A DNA stretch of 64,000 bases from an uncultured Prolixibacteraceae bacterium (GCA_913063265.1 CAJXZG010000012.1:23557-87556), one strand, 5' to 3'. Shown: positions 17,445 through 26,862, numbered from the stretch's first letter. Numbers and translations: made by a program. The notes: generated by a model from the letters alone, not told the origin.

Positions 17445-17681
17445 TTATAAGTTATTGTGACTGCCATCGCAATAAGGAGCATTTTTCGACTGTTTACATT
17501 GACAGAGGAAAACATCCTTTTTCTCATCAATCTTAAATTGTGTTGGAACTATTCCTGAACCCTGATGTGAACCATCGCAAAAAGGCTGATTTTTACTTTT
17601 GCCACAGGCACACCAGAAGTAATTTCCCGGTTCTAAATTTAATGCTGCAGGAAATTTTGCAGCAACTTTTGGTCCTTCCAT
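17445..17681 (-). CDS. CDGSH iron-sulfur protein (two zf-CDGSH motifs)
   Basis: The 78-residue protein carries two CDGSH cores, CACGKSKNQPFCDGSH and CQCKQSKNAPYCDGSH, each with three Cys and one His that bind a [2Fe-2S] cluster. Twin-motif proteins bind two clusters and are cytoplasmic redox proteins related to mitoNEET/MiNT. It is convergent with the flavin reductase-rubredoxin gene across a shared terminator, so two redox proteins are neighbours. No signal peptide or membrane anchor. Confidence 0.93.
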   Translation of the reverse strand: MEGPKVAAKFPAALNLEPGNYFWCACGKSKNQPFCDGSHQGSGIVPTQFKIDEKKDVFLCQCKQSKNAPYCDGSHNNL

Positions 17682-17738
17682 AATTTGTAATGTTTAATGT
17701 GTATTATATAAGATTAAACAAAAGTGATTATGAAAAGT

Positions 17739-18563
17739 TTAATCGACAATTTTATACGCCACAACCCGGTTATCAAAAAAAGTGGGAACCAGAATCAAAT
17801 CTTCCTTTAAATTATAATCAATATCCGCAGTATTGATTTCTTTATCTGTTGAGTCGTGGAGTTTAATGGTTTTTCCATTTTTATGAATAAAGATTCTTCC
17901 CGACCAGTTTGAAAATACAAAATCTCCATCGTTGTTTTTCTCCAAACCGTCCACACCACCGGTATCTTCAATTAAGAGTTTTTGGTCTTTGGTTTTGATA
18001 TCATATTCATAAATATTTTTGTCGCCTACATATAGTTTTCCTTTTTCCGCAAAAAGTCCGTTAGGTGTTTCCAAAGGAATACCTTCTGTCCAAACGGTAA
18101 AATTATTTCCATCCAGTACATGAATTTTAGCAGTGTTCATGTCGGATACAAATATTTTTCCATTCATACATGCAGTTACATCATTAAGAAACTTTGCACC
18201 GGGAGCTGGATATTTTGCTTTAATTTTTCCTCTTTTTATATCGATAACAACCAATTCATCAATATCCGAAACATATAATAATCCTTCAAAAATTGCCATT
18301 CCTTTTGGAGCATTTAACCCGGTTATCCATTTTAGGTTTTTTTCTTTTCCTTTGTTATTTAATATTGAAATAAAACCGTTCCCATCTTTGTCAGTTGGAT
18401 TTCCATTGATATTGGCAACATATATAACATCTCGTTCGGAGTCATACAGAACTGATTCGGGTGTTTTTAATTCACATGTGGTTTCCCAGACCATTTCCAG
18501 ACTTTGAGCATTTGAATAACTTATTCCGGCAAGCACGATAAAAAGAATAAAAATAGTTTTCAT
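17739..18563 (-). CDS. Secreted SMP-30/gluconolactonase-like beta-propeller
   Basis: The 274-residue product starts with a signal peptide (MKTIFILFIVLAGISYSNAQ) and continues with about six blades typical of SMP-30/NHL-like propellers. Examples are ESVLYDSERDVIYVANINGN, GLNAPKGMAIFEGLLYVSDID and GLEKNNDGDFVFSNWSGRI. Acidic residues in the shape of the metal site of lactonases are present, but substrate is unknown. It is divergent from a second propeller-type gene at 18663. Called by fold rather than activity. Confidence 0.75.
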   Translation of the reverse strand: MKTIFILFIVLAGISYSNAQSLEMVWETTCELKTPESVLYDSERDVIYVANINGNPTDKDGNGFISILNNKGKEKNLKWITGLNAPKGMAIFEGLLYVSDIDELVVIDIKRGKIKAKYPAPGAKFLNDVTACMNGKIFVSDMNTAKIHVLDGNNFTVWTEGIPLETPNGLFAEKGKLYVGDKNIYEYDIKTKDQKLLIEDTGGVDGLEKNNDGDFVFSNWSGRIFIHKNGKTIKLHDSTDKEINTADIDYNLKEDLILVPTFFDNRVVAYKIVD

Positions 18564-18662
18564 AATTCTGTAATTTTAATTTTAATTCACTTTATTTTTA
18601 CACGGTTAAATAATTTTTTGATTTCTAATTTCAACTAATAAAATTACAAAAAACAAATCATA

Positions 18663-19781
18663 ATGAGGAGATTATTTTTAGGGCTTGCTTTGATAATGAG
18701 TGCGTTGTTGTTATTTGCAAAGAATGGTGAGAAACAGGCTTTTTATGTGGGAACCTTTACCAATGGAAAATCTAAAGGAATTTATTTGTGCGAACTGGAT
18801 AAAGAAAGTGGGAAAATTGTTTTGAAACAAACTTTTGCCGGAATTGACAATCCTTCATTTTTAAAAGTATCGCCCGACAAAAAATTTCTATACGTTGTTG
18901 GACGAGCTCCCAATAAAATAGAATCAAGCGGTGGATATGTCCAGGCATATGCCATCGGGAAAAACAATCAAATCAGGTTTTTGAATAAACAAATCTCACA
19001 TGGTGCAGATCCGTGTCATATCGATGTTTCTCCTGATGGAAAACTCGTGGCAATTGCAAATTACAGCGGAGGAAACCTTGCACTTTACCCGGTTGATATG
19101 AATGGATATTTACAAAAGGCAAGTTCGATTATTAATAATCGGGGATCAAGTGTTAACAAAGACAGACAAACCAAACCACACGCTCATTCAATTAAATTTT
19201 CACCAAAAAACAATATGGTTTTTAGTGCCGATTTGGGAACCGACCAACTGGATATTTTCAAACTGGAAAACAATCAACTTAAAAAGTATGACCAGAAATT
19301 TGTAAAAATGGATCCCGGAGCAGGTCCACGTCATTTTACTTTTTATGAAAAAGGGGATTTCATTTTTGTTATTAACGAATTAAATTCTACCATTTCAACT
19401 GTAAAACAAAAAGACGAAAACTGGGAAATTATTCAAACTGTTTCAACATTACCTTCAAGTTATGAAGGAGTAAGCTATTGTGCTGATATTCATGTTTCGC
19501 CTGATGGTAATTATCTTTATGGCTCAAACAGGGGGCATAATTCTATTGCAGTTTTTAGGATCGATAAAGAAAGCAAGGAGCTAATACCGATTGGCTTTGT
19601 TCCAACTGAAGGAGATTGGCCACGAAACTTTTCATTGACACCTGATGGAGATTTAATGTTGGTGGCCAACCAAAACAGTGGGAATATAACTGTGTTTAAA
19701 ATAGACAGAAGTACCGGAATCCCTGCATTTACAGGTGAAGAAATAAAATTGCCTTCTCCCGTATGTATCGAATTTTTATAA
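18663..19781 (+). CDS. Secreted lactonase-family (7-bladed) beta-propeller
   Basis: The 372-residue protein has a signal peptide (MRRLFLGLALIMSALLLFA) and the repeated features of PF10282 lactonases: FYVGTFTNGKSKGIYL at the start, DNPSFLKVSPDKKFLYVV, GADPCHIDVSPDGKLVAIANYSGGN, KPHAHSIKFSP and DIHVSPDGNYLYGSNRGHNSI. Cytoplasmic relatives (Pgl/YbhE) hydrolyse 6-phosphogluconolactone; the exported location here argues for another sugar lactone. Its stop abuts the stop of convergent folE with no gap. Confidence 0.85.
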   Translation: MRRLFLGLALIMSALLLFAKNGEKQAFYVGTFTNGKSKGIYLCELDKESGKIVLKQTFAGIDNPSFLKVSPDKKFLYVVGRAPNKIESSGGYVQAYAIGKNNQIRFLNKQISHGADPCHIDVSPDGKLVAIANYSGGNLALYPVDMNGYLQKASSIINNRGSSVNKDRQTKPHAHSIKFSPKNNMVFSADLGTDQLDIFKLENNQLKKYDQKFVKMDPGAGPRHFTFYEKGDFIFVINELNSTISTVKQKDENWEIIQTVSTLPSSYEGVSYCADIHVSPDGNYLYGSNRGHNSIAVFRIDKESKELIPIGFVPTEGDWPRNFSLTPDGDLMLVANQNSGNITVFKIDRSTGIPAFTGEEIKLPSPVCIEFL

Positions 19782-20405
19782 TTAACTAAACTTTGTACTT
19801 ATAAGTTTTATAAATTCTTCGCGGGTTGCAGTTTTTTGAAAAGCGCCGGTAAAATCAGAAGTAGTTGTAATAGAATGTTGTTTTTGTATACCACGCATTT
19901 GCATGCATAAATGCTGTGCTTCTATCACAACGGCTACACCTAAAGGTTTTAAGGTTTCCTGGATACAATCTTTAATTTCCATGGTAAGTCGCTCCTGAAC
20001 CTGTAATCTGCGTGAAAAAACATCAACAACTCTGGCAATTTTGCTTAAACCTGTTATTGTGCCGTTAGGAATATAAGCAACATGCGCTTTACCAAAAAAA
20101 GGAAGTAAATGATGCTCACACATGGAATAAATTTCTATGTCCTTTACAATTACCATTTGTCTGTAGTCTTCTTTAAAAAGTGCAGACTGTAAAATCTCCA
20201 CCGGATCGGTTTTATAACCCTGTAACAGAAATTGCATGGCTTTGGCAACACGTTCAGGAGTTTTGTCCAAACCCTCACGCATTTCATCTTCACCAAGAAG
20301 CTTTAAGATGTTTTGATAATTTTTTGCCAGCTCTTCGGTAGTATAATTATCGAAATTTTCAATTTTTTCGTAATTATTCGTGTTATTTTTTTTTGGTGAA
20401 CACAT
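19782..20405 (-). CDS. folE: GTP cyclohydrolase I
   Basis: FolE turns GTP into 7,8-dihydroneopterin triphosphate, the first step of folate or pterin synthesis. The 207-residue protein has the conserved [20 protein letters not shown] zinc/active-site stretch, [23 protein letters not shown], and [12 protein letters not shown] with the late zinc Cys. Length suits a type IA enzyme with a short N-terminal extension. It is convergent and stop-to-stop with the lactonase gene. folP, pabB and pabC elsewhere in the window serve the same pathway. Confidence 0.97.
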   Translation of the reverse strand: MCSPKKNNTNNYEKIENFDNYTTEELAKNYQNILKLLGEDEMREGLDKTPERVAKAMQFLLQGYKTDPVEILQSALFKEDYRQMVIVKDIEIYSMCEHHLLPFFGKAHVAYIPNGTITGLSKIARVVDVFSRRLQVQERLTMEIKDCIQETLKPLGVAVVIEAQHLCMQMRGIQKQHSITTTSDFTGAFQKTATREEFIKLISTKFS

Positions 20406-20513
20406 GGATTTATTTAATAAAAGTGTCTACAAAGATCAACTTTTTTTGATAAAATCAGTATGATAATGTATAAATAGGTTTCTGTAACTAATAAAAATTA
20501 CTAAAATTGAAGT

Positions 20514-21200
20514 ATGAGGATTTTGATAGTAGCTGCCACCTGGCTTGAAGTAAAATTACTTACAGATGAACTTGATTTTGTAAAGGACATCTCACATCTG
20601 TTACGAAAATATCAGACACAGGAAATTGAAATAGATATTTTGACTACAGGAATTGGAACAACTTTTACCGCATTCCACTTAACCAATACACTTCGCGACA
20701 ATAAATACAATTTTGTAATAAATGTCGGAATTGCGGGCAGTTTAACTCGCGAATTAAAAATAGGGGAAGTAGTTTCAGTCATCTCAGATGAGTTTGCAGA
20801 TTTAGGCATTGAAAAGGAAAATGAATTTTTAACACTTTTTGAAAGTGGTTTTATTGATGCAAACGAATTTCCTTTTGAACAGGGAATTTTAAAAGCATCA
20901 GATGTAAATGGTTTGTTGCAACTAAAAAAAGTACGTGGTATTACAACCAACAAAAGTCATGGGAGAAAAACTTCAATTGAAGAAATAAAATCTAAATTCT
21001 CGGCACAGGTTGAGTCGATGGAAGGAGCTGTCGTATTTTATGTATGTAACTGGTATGGCGTTCCTTGTTTTCAGATACGCTCGATTTCTAATTTTGTCGA
21101 ACCTCGTGACTCATCAAAATGGAATATTCCGCTTGCATTGGAAAAACTAAATGAAACTGTACTTGATGTTTTAAAGAAACTAACCGTTGAGGTTAATTGA
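20514..21200 (+). CDS. mqnB: Futalosine hydrolase
   Basis: MqnB removes adenine or hypoxanthine from futalosine-type intermediates in the futalosine route to menaquinone. The 228-residue protein has the purine nucleosidase/phosphorylase fold: start MRILIVAATWLEVKLL, VGIAGSLTRELKIGEVV, then the region VESMEGAVVFYVCNWYGVP that holds the catalytic Glu/Met of the family, and FQIRSISNFVEPRD. The next gene is mqnD, which makes this a menaquinone enzyme rather than an MTA/SAH nucleosidase. Confidence 0.92.
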   Translation: MRILIVAATWLEVKLLTDELDFVKDISHLLRKYQTQEIEIDILTTGIGTTFTAFHLTNTLRDNKYNFVINVGIAGSLTRELKIGEVVSVISDEFADLGIEKENEFLTLFESGFIDANEFPFEQGILKASDVNGLLQLKKVRGITTNKSHGRKTSIEEIKSKFSAQVESMEGAVVFYVCNWYGVPCFQIRSISNFVEPRDSSKWNIPLALEKLNETVLDVLKKLTVEVN

Positions 21201-21229
21201 TTTTGCTAATTTTGAGCAAAATTTTATTT

Positions 21230-22060
21230 ATGAATCTATCACTTGGATTTTCAACCTGTCCGAACGATACATTTATTTTCGATGCGATGGTCCACAAAAA
21301 AGTGGACACCGAGGGGCTGAATTTTGAAGTTGTTTTGGCTGATGTTGAAGAACTGAATAAAAGTGCTTTTACGGGAAATATCGATATTACCAAAATTAGC
21401 TATCATGCTTTTGCACATATCGCAGATAAATATAAGCTGCTAAATTCAGGAAGTGCCCTCGGATATCAGAATGGTCCGCTTTTGATAAGTAAAAGAAAGG
21501 TTTATATTGACGAAGTACCGGATTTAACAGTGGCAATTCCGGGAAAATTTACAACAGCAAATTTGTTGTTTAGTATAGTTTTTCCATCTGTTAAAGAAAA
21601 AAGAGAATATCTGTTTTCCGAAATTGAAGAAGCCATTTTAAGTGAAGAGGTTGATGCCGGTGTAATTATACATGAGAACAGGTTTACATTTGAAAAAAGA
21701 GGATTGAAAAAAGTTATAGACCTGGGAGAAGACTGGGAGCAAAAAACCAAAAGCCCTATACCTTTAGGAGGTATTATAATTCATAGAAAATTTGATAAGA
21801 ATATCCAGCAAAAAGTAAATCGAATATTACAGCGAAGTGTTGAATTTGCTTTTGAAAATCCTAATGAAAGTTATAATTACATTAAAAATTATGCGCAGGA
21901 ACTGGATGATGATGTTATCAAAAAGCATATTAATTTATACGTAAATAATTTTACTGTAAATTTAGGATTATCAGGGAAAAATGCAGTTAATATGTTGTAT
22001 GACAAAGCGATAAGTGAAGGTCTGCTGAAATTTATTCCTGATGATATTTTTGTAGAATAA
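21230..22060 (+). CDS. mqnD: 1,4-dihydroxy-6-naphthoate synthase
   Basis: MqnD converts cyclic dehypoxanthine futalosine to 1,4-dihydroxy-6-naphthoate in the futalosine pathway. The frame opens at TTG 21197, but the ATG at 21230 (MNLSLGFSTCPNDTFIFDAM) matches the family start and leaves 29 bp after mqnB; 276 residues. It shows the periplasmic-binding-like fold with the N-terminal STCPNDTF motif, DITKISYHAFAHI, NGPLLISKRK and GVIIHENRFTF. Together with mqnB this supports menaquinone made by the futalosine route. Confidence 0.93.
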   Translation: MNLSLGFSTCPNDTFIFDAMVHKKVDTEGLNFEVVLADVEELNKSAFTGNIDITKISYHAFAHIADKYKLLNSGSALGYQNGPLLISKRKVYIDEVPDLTVAIPGKFTTANLLFSIVFPSVKEKREYLFSEIEEAILSEEVDAGVIIHENRFTFEKRGLKKVIDLGEDWEQKTKSPIPLGGIIIHRKFDKNIQQKVNRILQRSVEFAFENPNESYNYIKNYAQELDDDVIKKHINLYVNNFTVNLGLSGKNAVNMLYDKAISEGLLKFIPDDIFVE

Positions 22061-22176
22061 AAAAAATTAATTTTATTTAACATTTTATACAATAAAGCAG
22101 CCAATATGGAGTTTATAATCTTGAGCCAGTGTTACAGGAAACATATTTTTACTGAATCAAACGAACTACTTTTAAA

Positions 22177-23142
22177 ATGATAGTTGTTACAGGCGCCGCA
22201 GGATTCATCGGAAGTTACTTAGTTGGTAAGCTCAATAAGGCTGGTTATAACGATTTGGTGTTAGTGGACAGAATGGATGATCCACGCAAAATTCTAAATC
22301 TCGAAAAAAAGAAATACAAAAGATTTGTTGAGCGGGACAATTTGTTTAAATGGCTCATACGCAATGCACGCTATGTGGATTTTATTTTTCATTTAGGTGC
22401 CCGAACCGATACCGTTGGACAGGAACCACAGTTATACCAACAGTTAAATCTGATATATTCGCAAAGACTCTGGAATATATGTTCTGAAATTCAGGTTCCC
22501 TTACTTTACGCATCATCTGCAGCTACATACGGTAACGGAGAAGAAGGATTCTCAGATTCACATAATAATATTTCAAATTTACGACCTCTCAATTTGTATG
22601 GCTGGTCGAAACACGATTTTGATATTTGGGCATTAAAACAATTCCGGACTCCACCTTTTTGGGCAGGTTTGAAATTCTTTAATGTTTATGGGCCAAACGA
22701 ATATCATAAAGGAAGAATGGCATCTGTTGTTTTACATGCTTTTGAAAGAATTAAGGAAACAGGGAAAATGAAACTTTTCCGCTCACATCATAACGACTAT
22801 AAAGATGGAGAACAAAGCCGTGACTTTATTTATGTTGAAGACATAGCTGATGTAATGATGTTTTTTATGGAGAACCAGAAGAATCTTGGAATTTATAATG
22901 TTGGAACAGGGAAGGCCCGGTCATTCCTCGATTTAACAAAATCTGTTTTCAAAAGCATGAATTTAAATCCTGACATTTCATTTATTGATACTCCTGTAGA
23001 TTTAAGAGGCAGATACCAGTACTTTACTGAAGCTGAAAATCAAAAACTCAGAGATATCGGATACACAAAATCTTTTACAGAATTAGAGGAAGGTGTTGAC
23101 CGATATGTAGGTGAGTATTTGCTGGAGGAGGCTTGTTATTAA
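22177..23142 (+). CDS. hldD: ADP-L-glycero-D-manno-heptose 6-epimerase
   Basis: HldD is an NAD(P)-dependent short-chain epimerase that completes ADP-L,D-heptose for the LPS inner core. The 321-residue protein has the nucleotide motif GAAGFIG (6-12), SSAATYGNG, the YGWSK catalytic YxxxK, the FFNVYGPNEYHKGRMASV segment specific to the family, and GEQSRDFIYVEDI. Length is typical. A 24-codon upstream frame ends by overlapping its ATG (see findings). Presence of hldD implies heptose-containing LPS. Confidence 0.94.
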   Translation: MIVVTGAAGFIGSYLVGKLNKAGYNDLVLVDRMDDPRKILNLEKKKYKRFVERDNLFKWLIRNARYVDFIFHLGARTDTVGQEPQLYQQLNLIYSQRLWNICSEIQVPLLYASSAATYGNGEEGFSDSHNNISNLRPLNLYGWSKHDFDIWALKQFRTPPFWAGLKFFNVYGPNEYHKGRMASVVLHAFERIKETGKMKLFRSHHNDYKDGEQSRDFIYVEDIADVMMFFMENQKNLGIYNVGTGKARSFLDLTKSVFKSMNLNPDISFIDTPVDLRGRYQYFTEAENQKLRDIGYTKSFTELEEGVDRYVGEYLLEEACY

Positions 23143-23200
23143 TTTCTTATTAATATTCAATAATTTATAAGATCATCTAAATAATTCTTCACTTATTAAA

Positions 23201-23914
23201 ATGAAGAAAAATATTTTTATAATCCTTTTTATTTTTTCTGTTGTTGGTGTTTTTGCCGGTATATTTTTACACTTAAAATGGTTCGACTATATTTTCAAAC
23301 CTTTTATAATGATATCCATTGCCGGGTATTTTTTTATAAATGCTCATGGAATAAATAAAAGCATTTTTATCTTAATGACCACAGCTTTTTTATTCTCCCT
23401 GTTTGGTGATATTTTTATGATGTTGACCGACAAAGGTGTAAATTTTTTTCTACTTGGTCTTTCATCATTTCTGCTTGCTCAGGTGATTTATATTTATGTT
23501 TTTTTGAAGTCAGTAAAACTTGAAAAAGGGAAGGGTTTTTTAGTCAGGAATTATGCCCTCTTGATTTTATACATAATTTTTGGAGGAACCATATATTATT
23601 TGTTGTTTCCTAATATTGATTATGTTTTGAAAGTTGCAATTTTTGTATACATAATTGCCATATCATCCATGTCGGCAATGGCCTTAAACCGTTATAAGGT
23701 AGTTCGTTTCAAAAGTTTTATACTTGTATTTTTGGGTTCGGTTTTATTTATGATTTCCGATACGATCATAGCTTTAAATACTTTCTATGAACCAATTCCA
23801 TTTGACAGGGTATATACTATGTCCACATATATTTCAGCGCAATATTTAATTATGATTGGAATATTATTTCAATTTAATAACAAACAGTTGAAACAAAATC
23901 AGGCATTTGCTTAA
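23201..23914 (+). CDS. Lysoplasmalogenase-like (YhhN/TMEM86) membrane protein
   Basis: The 237-residue protein has about eight transmembrane helices and the YhhN hallmarks: FSLFGDIFMML in the third helix region and LFMISDTIIALNTFYEPIP near the end, which hold the conserved Asp residues of these intramembrane hydrolases. Family members cleave the vinyl-ether bond of lysoplasmalogens; activity here is inferred. Plasmalogens are linked to anaerobic lipid synthesis. Its TAA lies within a TTAA shared with the convergent gene's stop. Confidence 0.85.
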   Translation: MKKNIFIILFIFSVVGVFAGIFLHLKWFDYIFKPFIMISIAGYFFINAHGINKSIFILMTTAFLFSLFGDIFMMLTDKGVNFFLLGLSSFLLAQVIYIYVFLKSVKLEKGKGFLVRNYALLILYIIFGGTIYYLLFPNIDYVLKVAIFVYIIAISSMSAMALNRYKVVRFKSFILVFLGSVLFMISDTIIALNTFYEPIPFDRVYTMSTYISAQYLIMIGILFQFNNKQLKQNQAFA

Positions 23915-24339
23915 ACTGCTTTTTTATTTGAATGATTGGGTAAAATCCGGTGTAAAAATTTGTCGAAGAACAGCAATAATGAAGTTGCAAATAATATTCC
24001 GCCAATGCTAAGTGGCAATCCTCCCAGATTTGTAAAAAACGATTGATAGCCCTGCTGTAACTGCCCTGCTGGTGCATTACCAAATAATTTGGGTAATTCG
24101 GTGCTTATCTCAATTCCTTCGATAGAAAACACGACAACTGCTGTTAATAAAAGAATAAACAATATCAGAATAATCCAGAAACCTTTACCAAAAACTGAAT
24201 CACCTTTTACTTTTTCCAATGCCGCCTTTTCTTCAAAAACACGGTTCATAACACTTGTTGTAAAATCATTTCCCGGCTTGTCAAGTTTAATCTCCTGAAT
24301 CAGCTTTTTTAGTTCATTATCCATTTCCTGTGTTTTCAT
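23911..24339 (-). CDS. Putative anti-sigma factor / two-helix membrane protein
   Basis: The 142-residue protein has a cytoplasmic N-terminal segment of about 50 residues (LKKLIQEIKLDKPGNDFTTSVMNRVFEEKA) and two transmembrane helices (about 52-73 and 105-125). It starts 7 bp after the ECF sigma gene, which is the usual place for an anti-sigma factor in this phylum. The N-terminal part lacks an obvious zinc-binding ZAS motif, so the role rests on position and topology. An internal ATG six codons in is an alternative start. Confidence 0.6.
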   Translation of the reverse strand: MKTQEMDNELKKLIQEIKLDKPGNDFTTSVMNRVFEEKAALEKVKGDSVFGKGFWIILILFILLLTAVVVFSIEGIEISTELPKLFGNAPAGQLQQGYQSFFTNLGGLPLSIGGILFATSLLLFFDKFLHRILPNHSNKKAV

Positions 24340-24346
24340 TTCTAAA

Positions 24347-24913
24347 TTATAAAATGGTGTGAATTTCTTCTTTTAACATATCATTTAATATCGCATATAA
24401 CTTTTTTCGTGCTCTAAAGAGTTTTACCTTTACATTACTTTCCGTCATTTTGGTTATTCCGGCAATTTCCTCGATTGATTTTTCTTCAAAATAATAGAGC
24501 AAGGTAAGTGTATATTCACTCTCCGGAAGTTTATCCAGGGCAGCTTTAATAACCTTTGCCCTGTTTTCAGAAGGAATTCCATCCAAATTCATTTCCTCAG
24601 GTTCATCCGGAATTTGCACCTCATCGGAAGAAATATAATTGAGCTTTTTCTTTCTTACTTCCGATATACAATTATTATAGGTAATCCTGTATAACCAGGT
24701 GGAAAATTTGGCTTTCCCTTTAAAAGAGGACAACGATTTATAAGCCTTTATAAAACTTTCCTGAGCAATTTCCTCTGCATCTTCACGATTTCTAAGAACT
24801 TTAAGTGCGATGGAAAAAACAATATCCTTATATTTTTCAACCAGATACGAAAAAAACTGAGTCTGTCCATCCAGTACTTTATTGATATAATAAATATCGT
24901 CTTTTTGTTCCAT
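24347..24913 (-). CDS. ECF-type RNA polymerase sigma factor
   Basis: The open frame reaches 25036, but the natural start is ATG 24913 (MEQKDDIYYINKVLDG), giving 188 residues. Region 2 is at about 20-90 (YKDIVFSIALKVLRNREDAEEIAQESFIKAYKSL, KFSTWLYRITYNNCISEVRK). Region 4 is at about 125-180 (LPESEYTLTLLYYFEEKSIEEIAGITKMTESNVKVKLFRARKKL). It probably redirects RNA polymerase in response to an envelope or stress signal relayed by the downstream membrane protein. It is divergent from the DUF6249-like gene. Confidence 0.93.
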   Translation of the reverse strand: MEQKDDIYYINKVLDGQTQFFSYLVEKYKDIVFSIALKVLRNREDAEEIAQESFIKAYKSLSSFKGKAKFSTWLYRITYNNCISEVRKKKLNYISSDEVQIPDEPEEMNLDGIPSENRAKVIKAALDKLPESEYTLTLLYYFEEKSIEEIAGITKMTESNVKVKLFRARKKLYAILNDMLKEEIHTIL

Positions 24914-25051
24914 CTGCTGCTTTGACGTAAAAATAACTAATGGGTTACAATTTAATAAATAAAAAATTTTTATTCGAAATGTGTAACCTGAAAAAAGATG
25001 CTGCGTCATAAGGGCAGAAATTTGAAATATTAACAATTTAAATTCAATATC

Positions 25052-25375
25052 ATGGAAGGATTATTTGTACCAATCGGATTTTTTCTGGCGCTTTTCGCAA
25101 TTTTATATGTGTACTGGACAACCCGCACTAAAGAGAGATTGGCTCTTGTTGAAAAAGGCATGGATGCGGGCATTTTTAAGGGTGAATGTTCTAAATATGC
25201 TCTTTTAAAATGGGGTATTTTTATGATAGCAGTAGCCGTAGGTGTAGTGTCAGGTTTTGCGCTTTCAAGAGTTATGAATGAAGTGGTTGCATTTTTTACA
25301 ATGATTTTGTTAACCGGTGGAATAGGATTGATTGTAGCGTATAAAATAACTGATACTTTAAGCAGCAAAGAATAA
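25052..25375 (+). CDS. DUF6249-like small membrane protein
   Basis: The 107-residue protein has an N-terminal helix (FVPIGFFLALFAILYVYW), a short cytoplasmic stretch TTRTKERLALVEKGMD and two further transmembrane helices. The motif TRTKERLALVEKGMD followed by about 10 residues and a hydrophobic pair is the DUF6249 signature. Genes of this type usually lie beside ECF sigma genes, as here (divergent). Function unknown; a link to the sigma regulon is plausible. Confidence 0.78.
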   Translation: MEGLFVPIGFFLALFAILYVYWTTRTKERLALVEKGMDAGIFKGECSKYALLKWGIFMIAVAVGVVSGFALSRVMNEVVAFFTMILLTGGIGLIVAYKITDTLSSKE

Positions 25376-25390
25376 AGCTAAAAAATTAAG

Positions 25391-25426
25391 CAATAAAAAG
25401 GGTGAATTTATTCACCCTTTTTATTG
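25391..25426. terminator. Bidirectional terminator
   Basis: A 16-bp perfect stem with a TTTA loop, flanked by A and T runs, between the convergent DUF6249-like and M64 peptidase genes. Confidence 0.92.
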
Positions 25427-26701
25427 CTATTTTATATGGTATTGTATCACTTTTTTGATTGCCTCTTCACAAACCGGGCAAAAACTTTTTGCATTATTAC
25501 TTTTCATGCGGCAGTCAATATACGGACTATAGATACCCTTATTCATATATCCTCCTCCTTCAAATACACCAACTGTTTTATTGTATTCCATTTTTCTTGG
25601 TGTTGGAATTTGAGTTGATTCTGAAACCATATTTTTCCATTTCGAATCAAAATCAATTAGCGTGGTAAGATTTGGTTCCCAGGGTTCTACTTCGAGGTTG
25701 TAAAAATCCTCGTATGCTACTGCAGAATTATAATATTCATCACCTAATCCTGCAAAACCGTGTCCAAATTCATGAACAAAAACTTCTTTAGTCAGCTCAT
25801 TATCTGAGGTACATACTGATAAAAAGTTATAAAATCCTCCGCCACCGTATCTGCTTGTATTTACCAAAACATAAATATGATCATAAGGAACCACCGAGGC
25901 CGCATCTAAAATATTTTTCATATCGCTGGTGGTCAGATAACGGGGAAGGTCGAAGGTGTAAAATGTTGAATTAAAACAGGTGTTTTTATAAATATTCTCT
26001 CCAGGAACATCAGTTCCTGACTCAAAAGAAGGTGTTAAAACTGCGCTGACATTAAAATTTTTCTTTTCCGATTTAAATGGCTCCTCTTCAAATAGATATT
26101 TGGTAACTCTTTTTGCATCTTCTTTAAATTTATCCATTTCATCTATTGTATATCCTTCTGCCAGAATCACTAAATCCACTTTTTTTTCAGGCTTTCCATT
26201 ACTTAAAATTTCAATTGATTTAAAATCAGGAGAGGGTTCATTAAGTATAAAATAATCTGCCGGATCAATTTCTGTTGTATAAATTGTTTTAAAGTCTCCT
26301 TCCCATTGGCGCGTCTCGATTTCAAGCTTAATTTTCTTTTTGGGATAAGGAAAAATCGCAGATTGATAGTATGTTTTTTCACCGATCTTTGCTTCAGCAG
26401 TGGTTTGCCATTCGCCAAAAAGTGTACTAAAGCCTTTTGAGAAAATAAGTTCCCCCGATTTTTCATCAAAAACCCTAAAGCGATAATTTCCATAATCAAA
26501 ATAATCGATAAGATTAATCTTCGAGCCTGCCCAATACTTTTCTTTTTTTATTTGTTTTGGAAAAACACGTTCTTCGACATTACTGCCTCCCAACAAAAAG
26601 TCAAATCGCATCGATGAATCAATAAAATAAGTATTAAAACTTTTTTGAGAAAAAACGGAAGTTGAAATAAGAATCAAAAGTATTATTAGTCTACATTTCA
26701 T
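25427..26701 (-). CDS. Secreted M64-family metallopeptidase (IgA peptidase-like)
   Basis: A signal peptide (MKCRLIILLILISTSVFS) precedes an N-terminal beta-rich domain and then the metallopeptidase domain (about 170-420). The zinc motif VHEFGHGFAGLGDEYY supplies His310, Glu311 and His314, with Asp321 as the probable third ligand, as in M64. The lead-in VDLVILAEGYTIDEMDKF is also typical. Family members include an IgA-cleaving enzyme from a clostridial species, but most are uncharacterised exported peptidases. Two Cys near the end (CPVCEE) are conserved. Single gene with its own promoter. Confidence 0.9.
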   Translation of the reverse strand: MKCRLIILLILISTSVFSQKSFNTYFIDSSMRFDFLLGGSNVEERVFPKQIKKEKYWAGSKINLIDYFDYGNYRFRVFDEKSGELIFSKGFSTLFGEWQTTAEAKIGEKTYYQSAIFPYPKKKIKLEIETRQWEGDFKTIYTTEIDPADYFILNEPSPDFKSIEILSNGKPEKKVDLVILAEGYTIDEMDKFKEDAKRVTKYLFEEEPFKSEKKNFNVSAVLTPSFESGTDVPGENIYKNTCFNSTFYTFDLPRYLTTSDMKNILDAASVVPYDHIYVLVNTSRYGGGGFYNFLSVCTSDNELTKEVFVHEFGHGFAGLGDEYYNSAVAYEDFYNLEVEPWEPNLTTLIDFDSKWKNMVSESTQIPTPRKMEYNKTVGVFEGGGYMNKGIYSPYIDCRMKSNNAKSFCPVCEEAIKKVIQYHIK

Positions 26702-26718
26702 TGCTATTATTTTTTTCG

Positions 26719-26750
26719 TAAAAGTATAACAATTGAATTGTAATGTTAAA
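26719..26750 (-). promoter_or_regulatory. Promoter of the M64 peptidase gene
   Basis: On the minus strand: TTTA, a 20-bp spacer and TACTTTTA (26719-26726), one mismatch from TAnnTTTG, ending 18 bp before the ATG. Confidence 0.45.
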
Positions 26751-26862
26751 GAAGTTGATCATATTTGCACGGATAAAACAAATAAAAAGACATATCTAAT
26801 TTTGCAATTTTAAAGTATAAAGTTATAATCTGTTACAATGGTGTAATTTTTCGTGTAAAATA

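Noticed and set aside
25037..25051. Long N-terminal extension of the ECF sigma (start 25036)
   Set aside because: The extension is hydrophobic and family-unlike; ATG 24913 gives the normal region 2 distance.
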